Shown here: in pieces, positions 1 through 7,540 of the stretch
Numbering within the stretch: position 1 is the first letter of the stretch
Layout of the letters: each line of letters opens with the position of its first letter
Assembly (NCBI RefSeq): GCF_026151205.1
Contig: NW_026971977.1
Location: 1 to 11,894, forward strand
DNA: 11,894 nucleotides
Source of the DNA: Bolinopsis microptera
Lineage: Eukaryota > Ctenophora > Tentaculata > Lobata > Bolinopsidae
Direction of reading: 5' to 3'
Program-made: the position numbers and the translations under genes
Notes under the pieces: generated by a model
Databases searched by the model: none
What the model was told of the DNA's origin: nothing
Seen by the model: only the letters and a program-made list of their open reading frames with translations

Positions 1-1720
1 CCAAAATAGCCCCCTTTGCTTATCACAAGGGGTTTTGGGGCCCGTATATGGAAACGTGGGGGCTGCAACTGGAAAACCTGGGAAAAACCTTTTTGATATT
101 TGAAGCGTAAATACAAGGGCCTTGTTCCTTTTTCACGGTTTAACAATCACAGGATCAAGTCATTTATCTAAGGCTTTTGCTGAGCCCAAAAGGGCTAAAT
201 TAAAAAGAAAGATTAAAATAAGGTTTTCCCAGGGTAAGGGAATACCTTGCAAAAGACAAGGCAAGCTGATCTGGAGGAGTAATTCAGTTTTTACGATAGC
301 GCAGCATTTTTCATAGTATGTTTACAAACTTGTAAATTTTGACTTGAACAAATGACCAATAGAAAGTTCAGAAATAAGAGATTTAGAAGAAACTGTTATT
401 TCACTAAACTTAGTTGATTTCAGTCCTTGTTTTTTTTCTGTTCAGCCCAATATTGGATATGGGGCTTTTTTATGCAAAAAAACACTTTTGTGGTTGCATT
501 TTTTTCAAAATTTTTGAAACCCAACCTGCAACCTCTACCTTTTAATGCTTATAAAACCCCCTCCCAACTGTTTGGTAGCTTTTGGCAAATGTGAAAAATA
601 AGTAACTGAAAATTTTATCAAAATAAAGGGGTCCCCCTTTATAAAAAGACCATTAAAATGATACATTTTCTGCCTCTAAGTCCCCAGATTTTTATCATGC
701 GAATATTTTTTTTTCTTCACAATAAACTAGGTGTAGTCCATAGAATTTTGGGTTATTCAGAAACCATTAACAATATTAAATTTTTGGCAATTGATTGAAT
801 TTAAAACTAAGCTGAAAGTGATTATTTTGTCGACCCAAATTGGCTGGGAAAAAATAACACATGAAATGGTGGAAGGCAACAAAATCTCCCATTTCCACAA
901 TTTTTAAATTTAATTCAATACCTAATTTCCTTGTTTTCCCTGTTCTTTTTTTACATCAGGCAAAAAAAAGATAAGTGGTCCCCCCCCCTATTGAACAACA
1001 TTATATACATTATACTCAATTTTTAACTGATATTTAATTTTTTACACTTACAGCTGAACATAATTACCACCATCTCACAGACTTTAATTTGAACATATAT
1101 TTTACTAAACCACTTATTACAGAAAAGGGATAAATTATTGTTTTTTGATATGGGGTGAGGAGGTAACGAGAGGATGGTGGGGACACAGGGAAAGAAGACA
1201 CTTACCCCTGCTCTCTCACCAGTTGGGGAGGCCCCCCCCACTCACCTCACCACCTGGGCCACCTCCAGCAACTGTGTCCCCCAGAGTTGAAGTTACTGTT
1301 TTTCTTGTTAAAATAAGTTTGGTGCTGTTTTTAAACTTCTTTCAATACTCGATTTACATGAATCATTTAAGTTTTACAAATTTTTTATTTTAAATTTAGT
1401 AAATTCCTTCTCTACCGAAGCTTTGTCCTAAAAGTGCAAAAAATTCCTCAGCCTATAAGTTTTCCCAAAAACACAAGATTAAAAATATGGCCATTCCTTT
1501 TAACGAAAACCCTAAGAAATCAGGGACTTTAAATTAAGGGCGTAACTTAAGAAAGGGCCAATAGTTGCAAAAACGCCCATGAGAATGTTTAGTGACATGG
1601 TGGCCTTAGTGGTCCATTTGACTCTAATTGCAGGAACTCGTAGACAAGTTTCTTTTATTTAGTTAAAAAAAAAAAGAATACAAAACACATGTTTTAAAAA
1701 AGCTTTTTTTAAGTCCACAT

Positions 1721-1738
1721 AACATGGGTGCCCATGTT
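1721..1738. repeat. Perfect 8-bp inverted repeat, TG spacer
   Basis: AACATGGG at 1721-1728 is followed by TG and then CCCATGTT at 1731-1738, an exact inverted repeat. Beyond the arms the match continues imperfectly: TCCAC at 1714-1718 on the left corresponds to GTGGA at 1747-1751 on the right, with extra bases on the right side. This could be the core of a small decayed foldback element or a chance hairpin. No terminal repeats or target-site duplication are evident. Confidence 0.5.
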
Positions 1739-1836
1739 TAACTTGAGTGGATTATAATCCCCAGTTTTTTAAGTCCGGCTTTTGATTTAAAACAGTATTA
1801 TATGAATATAACAGGTAAATTTTGTGAAGTGGGAAT

Positions 1837-2449
1837 CTAAAAACAAAGTAAAATTATGTGACAAGTGGGGAAATTTAGTGTTCCTGGTTGCCAGTCTGTA
1901 GTATACGGTACAAGGTTTCCAATTCCTTTAAATTTTTGAGTCCAAAAATTTTTTTTTCTTAAATTGCTTCTTCGTTCCCATAGTACTAATATGAACGTTT
2001 TAAACAGTTTATTAAGTTGCATGGCCCGATTTTTCCATTAAAAGACTTGATGGAACACGCCCTTTCTGGAGGAATTTGGCCCCCAATTTCAAATGGTCCG
2101 AAAATAATTTCTCTGTACTTAGCCGGGTGGGATGAAGCCCTTTGCATAACTCTTGCCAAATGGGGTTTGCATTTTTTTAGGAAATTCTTATTTCCTCCGA
2201 ATTCCACAAAGATTGAGCGAGAAAATCTGTAACCCAGGCGAGTTGTAACCCAGTTAAACGACTTTCGGTTTTTAACCGCAGGGAAGTGTTGGTAGCCCAC
2301 TGGCCTAACCAAGGTTCTTCTTCACCAGTCACGTCCAAAATTTCCCCAATTCCACACATTCTTAACCGGTCATTTAAAATAACCGGGGGGGGGGTGGAAC
2401 CAACCTTCTGGTGTCCATCTAATTCTCCAAAATTGGTTTGTTTTCTCAA
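1837..2449 (-). other. Stop-poor block, possible frame-broken coding remnant
   Basis: On the minus strand three open frames overlap head to tail: 2449-2177 (90 codons), 2312-1986 (108 codons) and 2022-1837 (61 codons). A single exon or transposon ORF interrupted by two frameshifts would look like this. The first frame has a mixed, protein-like composition, with segments such as MCGIGEILDVTGEEEPWLG, and it is not a simple low-complexity translation. I recognise no domain or motif. A plus-strand frame at 2017-2232 is also open, so stop scarcity may come from composition instead of selection. Frameshifts here could equally be sequencing errors, since the block sits in the homopolymer-inflated flank. 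I give no product and no symbol. Confidence 0.15.
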
Positions 2450-3351
2450 TTCTCTTTAAACTCCAATTTCATTCTCTAAAAAAACTTTCCCCTATACCCC
2501 CGACCCATCAACTGACCCACCAAGGAAGTACAAAAAACAATGGTTCACCACCAAAAAACCCCACCCCCCCCGCTCACACAAATCAACCCACCTAAGGCCG
2601 GGTAACTTCCCGGTTGTAAAGGCCGGCACTGGTTCTTAAAATTATAGTCCTGGTATGTAGTGGGCCAGGCCCTTTTTGGGAATATTCTTGTTGCCCCACC
2701 GTCCCCGATGAAAAGGGGGGCGCCTCCCCCCGAAAAGGGGGATTGGGGGCCATTTGAATTATATTGTTATGCCCAAAAGGGGCATTAATAAAGGCCTAAT
2801 TTCCTCCGGATAGGGGTTCCTTTAAAAAAACTTGCATTTCCATATTGGCAAAGGGTTTTTTTGGGGGTTTGGGTAAATTTATTATTTTTTGGGATTTGTT
2901 TAATTTTTTTATAAAATTTAATTAAATACGGGAAAAAAAAATTTTAAAATCCCGGGGGGGTTTTAATTTTTTCATAACATTCATGGTAATCAAAATGTTT
3001 ATATTGGGTTTGTTTCCATAGTGAAAAGCAAGTCCAAGAAGAAGTTATATTATAGGGAGGGAGAAGGTGTATAAGTAAAGAAAATAAAAAAGTCACGGGT
3101 TGAAAACCAGTTATTCCGGAACCCTAGAGAGAGGAGGAGGGAAGAGAAGGTGGTTGGTGTGGAAAACCACCCATTCACTCTTTGAATGTAGTTCTCCGCG
3201 TGAAGCTGCCAAATCCTTTACAAAACAACTACTCACCCGCTGTTTAGTTAACAAAGGTGGCCCAGTCGGGTGTAAATAATTTCGTGTGGTTGGGGTCCGG
3301 ATATATATATAAAAATAATTAAATATTATATATAAACTGTAATGAGTGGTT

Positions 3352-3459
3352 ATATTCTCATGTAAATAGTAAATCCATTATCACGTGATATATTTTCCAT
3401 GGAAAACAGTAATATACCCCCACGTGGGACATATTCCATGTAATAGTAAATATTATCAC
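3352..3459. repeat. Diverged direct repeat pair, about 30 bp each, 79 bp apart
   Basis: Copy A (3352-3384) and copy B (3431-3459) both run from ATATTC through CATGTAA and TAGTAAAT to TTATCAC. They differ by three small indels: A has an extra T after ATATTC, an extra A after CATGTAA, and CCA before TTATCAC where B has only A. Copy A continues directly into the palindrome TATCACGTGATA, while copy B loses that symmetry. This looks like an old local duplication inside an AT-rich segment. Confidence 0.6.
3379..3428. promoter_or_regulatory. Three perfect palindromes, two centred on CACGTG
   Basis: Within 50 bp there are three exact palindromes: TATCACGTGATA (3379-3390), TTTTCCATGGAAAA (3393-3406) and CCCACGTGGG (3419-3428). 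CACGTG is the canonical E-box bound by bHLH-ZIP dimers of the Myc/Max/USF type in animals, and the related G-box is bound by bZIP and bHLH factors in plants. That is established for the motif; binding here is inference. No gene start can be placed beside it, so it may be an enhancer-like element or simply palindrome-rich AT sequence. Confidence 0.35.
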
Positions 3460-3600
3460 CTTTATATAAAATTATATTATATATACACACCACGATATTG
3501 GGAAAGCCCGCTCTCAAGCGAGTGGTACATTTATTAATAAGGCTGTCAGGTCTATAACGTGGCTAAAAGTTTTCTATAAAACACCACCAATTGTGCAACT

Positions 3601-3799
3601 GGGAGAAAGAGAGAAGGAATGAAGAGAGAGAAAGAAAAGAGAAGAAAGAGAGGAGAGGGGGAAAAGAGAGAGAGAGAGAGAAGAGAAAGAGAGAGAGGGG
3701 AAGAGAGAGAGGGAAAAGAGAAGAGAGGAGAGAAGGAGAGAGAACAGGAGAGAGAGAGGGAGGGGAAGGAGAGAGGAGGAGGACGAGAGGAGGAGGAAA
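3601..3799 (+). repeat. Polypurine (GA-rich) tract, 199 bp
   Basis: The plus strand is made of G and A with only three pyrimidines that I can find (T3620, C3745, C3784). It is an imperfect GA/GGA microsatellite, with pure GA runs such as 3665-3680 mixed with GAAA and GGGA units. Homopurine tracts of this length can form intramolecular triplex (H-DNA) and often bind GAGA-type factors; that is general knowledge, not shown here. The open frames of 66-86 codons on both strands encode only Arg/Glu/Lys or Ser/Leu/Pro low-complexity runs and are not genes. Confidence 0.9.
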
Positions 3800-3831
3800 C
3801 TGGTGGGGAGGAATACTGACCACCCGTAAGA

Positions 3832-4172
3832 GCTGTTAGTTACGTGGAGAATAGGTCCACGGATATTTGTACTGCATTAACTGTTAACCGTGAGTTAAAT
3901 ATCGGAGGGAGGGAGAGGAGAGGGAGTTTGCCACACATTGCACACATGTGGTGTGTATTTCTCACTAATTAGAGGAAACACGTCCATCAGCTTCTGTGGT
4001 TATTTATAAATTAGAAACATGTGCGGGGAGGGGAGGTTCAGTGTGGTGACAAGCACGAAACATGTTCACTGGGTAGTGCAAAGCTTGGTTTAGCTGTAGA
4101 GGACCACGTTACAGAAGAGAAGGAGACTGTAGAGTTGCTTGCTTTATGATGGTTTGCGTTTTCCTCTCTCCA
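3832..4172. other. Unassigned sequence, no gene seen
   Basis: This stretch holds a short purine-rich run at 3903-3925 and the palindrome CACATGTG at 3943-3950 within a CA/TG-rich patch. A plus-strand frame is open from 4015 to the TGA ending at 4140 (42 codons), with no convincing start. Nothing recognisable is encoded. Confidence 0.5.
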
Positions 4173-4395
4173 GACATTGCCCTTTTCTTATCGTCCATTG
4201 GTCTTAGCCCCATTTGAACGAAGGAAATTATGGTTTCATGGGGGACCTGTGGATGTTATTAAAAGCGAGGGGGAGGGAAGGAGAGAAGAAGAGGAAGGGA
4301 AATGTATCCACTATCCCAAATACCCGCACCCTAATATATATACTAATATTAAAATCTCTCCTCTCTCCTTCTCCCCTTCTCTGTTCGTCCCTTAA
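4173..4395 (+). CDS. Weak candidate 3' terminal exon (unknown protein)
   Basis: A pyrimidine-rich stretch ending in CTCTCCAG at 4165-4172 makes a good-looking splice acceptor. The frame starting at 4173 then stays open for 73 codons to a TAA at 4393-4395, and the polyadenylation hexamer AATAAA at 4395-4400 overlaps that stop. The early residues (PFSYRPLVLAPFERRKLW) look like ordinary protein, but the middle becomes a Glu/Arg run encoded by GA-rich DNA and the end is Ser/Pro-rich. No family is recognised. No matching upstream exon or donor could be placed: the preceding open stretch (4015-4140) ends in a stop and has no obvious GT donor joining it. An acceptor, an open frame and AATAAA can coincide by chance in AT-rich DNA. 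Confidence 0.12.
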
Positions 4396-4653
4396 ATAAA
4401 TGATCAAGCTGCTTTTTAGACATTGAACCCAGCGGTTTGACTCTAGAGAGATATAATTATAAATAACATTAATTCTCAACCCACCCCCAACAAACCACAA
4501 CCACACACCGACAGTGGCATGTTGTTTCTCTTTTTGTTTTCTCTTTGTAACCCCCACCACCAGTTGTTGTAATACTGGAGGGACTGATAAACAATAATAA
4601 TATGCAGCATTAATAAAAGCAAAGACACATATTATGAAAAGCAGCTCAGACAT
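4228..4653 (-). CDS. Unassigned minus-strand ORF, 141 codons, probably not a gene
   Basis: This is the longest open frame in the clean central part. It starts at an ATG at 4653 in a poor initiation context (C at -3) and ends at 4228. The first 25 residues are hydrophobic (MSELLFIICVFAFINAAYYY), resembling a signal peptide or single membrane segment. A TATA-like AT run lies about 35-50 bp upstream on the same strand (4681-4705). The rest has no motif I recognise; one part is read through pyrimidine-rich microsatellite DNA and turns into Arg/Glu or Phe/Ser/Pro runs. It lies opposite the candidate exon at 4173-4395, so at most one of the two is likely real. The hydrophobic start may only reflect AT-rich codons. 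Confidence 0.1.
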   Translation of the reverse strand: MSELLFIICVFAFINAAYYYCLSVPPVLQQLVVGVTKRKQKEKQHATVGVWLWFVGGGLRINVIYNYISLESNRWVQCLKSSLIIYLRDEQRRGEGERRDFNISIYIRVRVFGIVDTFPFLFFSPSLPLAFNNIHRSPMKP

Positions 4654-4837
4654 ACGAATGGCATTCTATACTACAACGCACCGTATATTAAATATATAAT
4701 ACGAGAGAAAAGAGAAGAGAGAAATTTGATGAAAAGAGTAAATGAAAACGCCGGCACATATATAAATACTGGTGATTGGTTAATCCCCATAACCGTTTAC
4801 ATATAATTGAATTATTTTTCCACATATTTTATTGTGC

Positions 4838-4866
4838 TGCCCGCTTTGCACTTTTGGTGGCGGGCA
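4838..4866. repeat. GC-rich hairpin, 7-bp stem
   Basis: TGCCCGC at 4838-4844 and GCGGGCA at 4860-4866 are exact inverted copies separated by 15 nt. The element stands out as a GC-rich island in AT-rich surroundings. No T-run terminator, transposon end or RNA family could be tied to it. Confidence 0.4.
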
Positions 4867-5033
4867 AACCTATTATTTTTTATAATACAGATATAATATA
4901 ATTCCTTTCCCCAAATTTACCATTGGATTAAAGCCCTTTAGTTGCTTACTGCGTGCTGGCATGCTGGCTGGCTCTACCCTGAGGTTATAACCAATTATGT
5001 ACAACAAAACAATAGTGTACTATAGTAGATCTG

Positions 5034-5042
5034 GTCACGTGT
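5034..5042. promoter_or_regulatory. E-box GTCACGTGT, first copy
   Basis: The nonamer GTCACGTGT contains the CACGTG E-box and recurs exactly at 6664-6672. A further CACGTG lies at 5790-5795. With the two in 3379-3428 that makes five in the window, all in the clean central part. It is a motif match only; no adjacent transcription unit is identified. Confidence 0.25.
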
Positions 5043-5200
5043 GTCACCAGAGATTAAACGTTTATTATACCGAGAGCGGGTACCCCAGAGCTAGCTGCTC
5101 GTATTGTCATACTCTTCAGTCTCCGCTATTGTTGTGAGTGTACACAACATAGCGTGCCAATAGGAGAAACTAACTATCTGTGTGCCTGTATAATAACATT

Positions 5201-5215
5201 GGGAGGGAGGGAGGG
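5201..5215 (+). repeat. (GGGA)n run with canonical G-quadruplex motif
   Basis: Four GGG runs separated by single A bases (5201-5203, 5205-5207, 5209-5211, 5213-5215) meet the standard four-tract, one-nucleotide-loop definition of a very stable G-quadruplex. The purine run continues with GAGAGCGAGAGGG to 5227. The same arrangement on the opposite strand is present at 7381-7395. Confidence 0.75.
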
Positions 5216-5245
5216 AGAGCGAGAGGGTGTATTGTATGTACCACA

Positions 5246-5282
5246 GCACTACTGCACTACTGCACTACTGCACTACTGCACT
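5246..5282 (+). repeat. 8-bp tandem repeat GCACTACT, 4.6 copies
   Basis: Four exact units begin at 5246, 5254, 5262 and 5270, followed by a partial GCACT. The array is flanked by the inverted hexamers CCACAG (5241-5246) and CTGTGG (5281-5286), which would place the repeat in the loop of a weak hairpin. No sequence variation is present between units, so the array is young or kept uniform by slippage. Confidence 0.9.
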
Positions 5283-5798
5283 GTGGCCTGTATGCTGTAG
5301 CATAATAACAGCGCTCTTTATCTAAATCCGTCTCTCTGACTCTCTCCTTTCTCTGTTTCGTGCACAAGTAATTTGTAAACACTGCAGCAGAATGCAGATA
5401 ACAAAGGCAGCTGAACCTAGTACTGCTATATTAAAGTATAACAGTACATATTATCTGATAGCTCTCTCATATAGTGCCCCAGTGTACTGGCTTCACTAAA
5501 CGTGTGTTAGTTTCTCTGACTAAACATGCCACAGAGTCCGACAGAGTCACACAAACAAGATTAGACGTGTTAAAAGAGAAAGTGTTTAAAGTTGCATACC
5601 TTTCCCCGGAGCGAGACTACAATTACATAGTAGACAGTATCCTGTAGTATTATATATACAGAGGGTGAAATGTTGAAATATCAAGTACACACAACACCCA
5701 TATATAATACTACCGCAAACACAGTTAACCTATTGTTACTGTACCGTGTAACTGATTGGTTCTCAGAAACATTGACCACGATATTAGAACACGTGCGC

Positions 5799-5814
5799 TG
5801 TGTGTGTGTGTGTG
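5799..5814 (+). repeat. (TG)8 microsatellite
   Basis: Eight uninterrupted TG dinucleotides run from 5799 to 5814, a few bases after the CACGTG at 5790-5795. It is a simple dinucleotide microsatellite and is likely polymorphic in length. Confidence 0.9.
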
Positions 5815-6754
5815 CGGGGATATTATTGGGATAATTACATAGTAAGTTCCAAGAAAGAGCCGGGGTAGTTAGTACAGACGTTTTAAAAGTAGTATAGTAG
5901 ATTGTGACTTCTGTAGTAACAGTACGTATATATTATATAATAGTCAGTTGTCCACTATAATATACTATTGCTAAATATCAGTACAGATTGTAAGGTAGCT
6001 GACTGCGTTAACTCTTTGCAATGGTGCTGTGAAGTGTGAAAGTACACTGTACAGTTGATATTGAGGTATAAATATAACTTTCTATAAATTATAAGTATTG
6101 ACTAATGACTATTGGTAAGACAATAGATTCATTAAGCAGCATATGTTAAAAGTGTCAAATTACTGTTCTTTGCAGAAATTGGAAGGGTGAATAACTAAAA
6201 GTGCACGAGCATGACATGTACTTATATAACAAGTTACAAGATGTCTAAGTATAATAAGGAAACAGGGACAATAAAGTAGAATAAAAATAGGGGAGAACTA
6301 GTACACATCATTCTTATTAACTTATGAAATATCTTATATATATCAATCAGTCATTTTCTCTTTCAAGGTAGATTGGTCTAAATTTCCTAAAAATACGGCA
6401 CGTAATTCCAAGCCATAGTACATCTCTACTTCTCTACACAAGAAATAACCAACACATTTTCTCTTCCTGTCAGTGTACACATATTGTTAGTAAGGTGTTC
6501 AAAGTAATAGCAATACCAGGACCAGTTTAATGGTTACTACGTCATATTACAAGAGCAATAGTTTAATAGTTTGTTAGCTTAGTGTCTTCACACTGTGAAA
6601 TGTAATCCCAAAGCTGTAAGACCATATTTGACGTGATTACTGTTGATGAGGGTGGAGTTACCTGTCACGTGTATGTATATTAGAGGGAAGCCCTGTTATT
6701 AAAGTCGAGTTTTTAATGTGAGCTCCTCATACGACTATATATACCGCGGGGTAT

Positions 6755-6990
6755 TTACCACTAGTTACCACTAGTTACCACTAGTTACCACTAGTTACCA
6801 CTAGTTACCACTAGTTACCTCTAGTTACCACTAGTTACCTCTAGTTACCTATAGTTACCACTAGTTACCTCTAGTTACCACTAGTTACCTCTAGTTAGTT
6901 ACCACTAGTTACCACTTGTTACCATTAGGTACCACTAGTTACCTCTAGTTACCACTAGTTACCACTTGTTACCACTAGTTACCACTTGTT
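6755..6990 (+). repeat. Minisatellite, 10-bp unit TTACCACTAG, 23 copies
   Basis: Fourteen units run without a gap from 6755 to 6894. An extra TTAG (6895-6898) shifts the phase, and nine more follow from 6899 to 6988. The first six are identical; later units carry point variants TTACCTCTAG, TTACCTATAG, TTACCACTTG, TTACCATTAG and GTACCACTAG. From 6815 the variants partly alternate (A-type, T-type), giving an incipient 20-bp period. Most unit junctions contain ACTAGT. Because 10 is not a multiple of 3, every frame on either strand meets TAG or TAA within the array, so it is not a coding repeat. The reverse complement of the unit contains TAGTGGTA, the core of the second minisatellite. Confidence 0.97.
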
Positions 6991-7335
6991 ATATCTTCTC
7001 TTCCATGTCTCTACCAGCAATTTATTCGTTTATTTGGGATTATCATTATACGTTATCAAGACCAGCCATAAGTTTGTGTCTGTCATTATAATTTGTTTTC
7101 TAAAGAGATGTGTTTTCTAAGAAAAAAAAACCCTAGTGTGTTTAAGATAATGTTAACTTAAGATAAGTTATAACAGTGACAATATAATCATTAATCAGTG
7201 ATACACACAAAGACACAGCACCTCTATTATATTCTATAATAACGACCACCACAGTAACTTATACAGTTTGACTTATATATATATATTTACCATAGTAACT
7301 GTGAGAGGTAGAGTAACAGTGTACCAGCTCCCCAC
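6991..7335. other. Unassigned spacer, no gene seen
   Basis: This AT-rich spacer after the first minisatellite has a small hairpin, AACTTA (7155-7160) and TAAGTT (7164-7169) with loop AGA, and a TA run at 7274-7286. No open frame of note or RNA gene is visible. Confidence 0.5.
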
Positions 7336-7368
7336 CACAGGTAGCCACCGCACAGGTAGCACCTGTGC
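7336..7368. repeat. Tandem CACAGGTAGC pair ending in a hairpin
   Basis: CACAGGTAGC occurs at 7336-7345 and again at 7351-7360, a 15-bp period. The second copy also forms a perfect hairpin: GCACAGGT (7350-7357), loop AGC, then ACCTGTGC (7361-7368). Both arms contain E-box-like CAGGTA/ACCTG. Function is unknown. Confidence 0.6.
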
Positions 7369-7380
7369 CACATAGCAACT

Positions 7381-7395
7381 CCCTCCCTCCCTCCC
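7381..7395 (-). repeat. (CCCT)n run, G-quadruplex motif on minus strand
   Basis: Four CCC runs separated by single T bases (7381-7383, 7385-7387, 7389-7391, 7393-7395) mirror the (GGGA)4 motif at 5201-5215 on the opposite strand. The pyrimidine run continues to about 7409. The minus strand can form a G-quadruplex and the plus strand an i-motif. Confidence 0.75.
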
Positions 7396-7470
7396 TCTCT
7401 CCCTATCTCAGTAGTGTTGTGGACACTGGTGTGGTAACCTGACCCACCTTTTACACTCCCCCTTACCTTG

Positions 7471-7488
7471 CTGCTGCTGCTGCTGCTG
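7471..7488 (+). repeat. (CTG)6 trinucleotide repeat
   Basis: Six uninterrupted CTG units run from 7471 to 7488. On the minus strand this is (CAG)6 and is read as a serine run in a 76-codon open frame (7287-7517), which otherwise has no recognisable features and is likely spurious. Confidence 0.9.
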
Positions 7489-7540
7489 CCCCTTATTCCA
7501 CGTACAGTATTATACAATGTTACTACCTGTACATAGTGCC

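Larger units (their letters stand above)
1..2990. other. Left flank: AT-rich, homopolymer-inflated, no assignable gene
   Basis: I see no recognisable gene, RNA gene or transposon in this stretch. It is AT-rich and carries many block-like homopolymers, for example C runs near 981-989 and 2561-2570, a G run near 2385-2394, and T and A runs throughout. The text often falls into strings such as T-run then G-run or A-run then C-run, which is typical of poor base calling at read ends and unlike the clean centre of the window. Open frames of 61-108 codons occur on both strands but match no family I know, and homopolymer length errors would make any frame here unreliable. The one part worth separating out is the stop-poor block at 1837-2449. 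Confidence 0.6.
4867..6754. other. Gene-free central stretch rich in the word GTAC
   Basis: All six frames are closed at short intervals and I see no gene. The part from 4999 to 6478 has an unusual density of GTAC (19 by my hand count), against about two in 3300-4998 and about three in the first 3 kb. It also contains the G-quadruplex motif, the 8-bp repeat and the TG run listed separately. Splice-acceptor-like strings occur at 6163-6175 and 6457-6471, but no open exon follows either of them. Confidence 0.55.

Noticed and set aside
2240-2631. Short matches to cloning-vector (M13/lacZ-alpha) sequence, such as CCAGTCACG at 2324-2332 and GGGTAAC with TTGTAAA at 2593-2619
   Set aside because: The matches are short, scattered and in inconsistent order, needing large gaps. 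They are compatible with chance; a vector screen would settle it.
3563-3839. Arg/Glu-rich and Ser/Leu/Pro-rich ORFs on both strands
   Set aside because: They are direct translations of the GA/TC tract, open in several frames at once, with no unique sequence.
6160-6480. Splice acceptor-like strings at 6163-6175 and 6457-6471
   Set aside because: The frames following them close within a few codons, and no paired donor or exon is evident.
6755-6990. Telomeric or peptide-coding repeat
   Set aside because: The unit TTACCACTAG is not a known telomere unit, and every reading frame on both strands meets stop codons within the array.
7287-7517. Minus-strand 76-codon ORF with a serine run
   Set aside because: The serine run is just the (CTG)6 repeat, and the remainder covers the hairpin and pyrimidine tract, with no recognisable domain.
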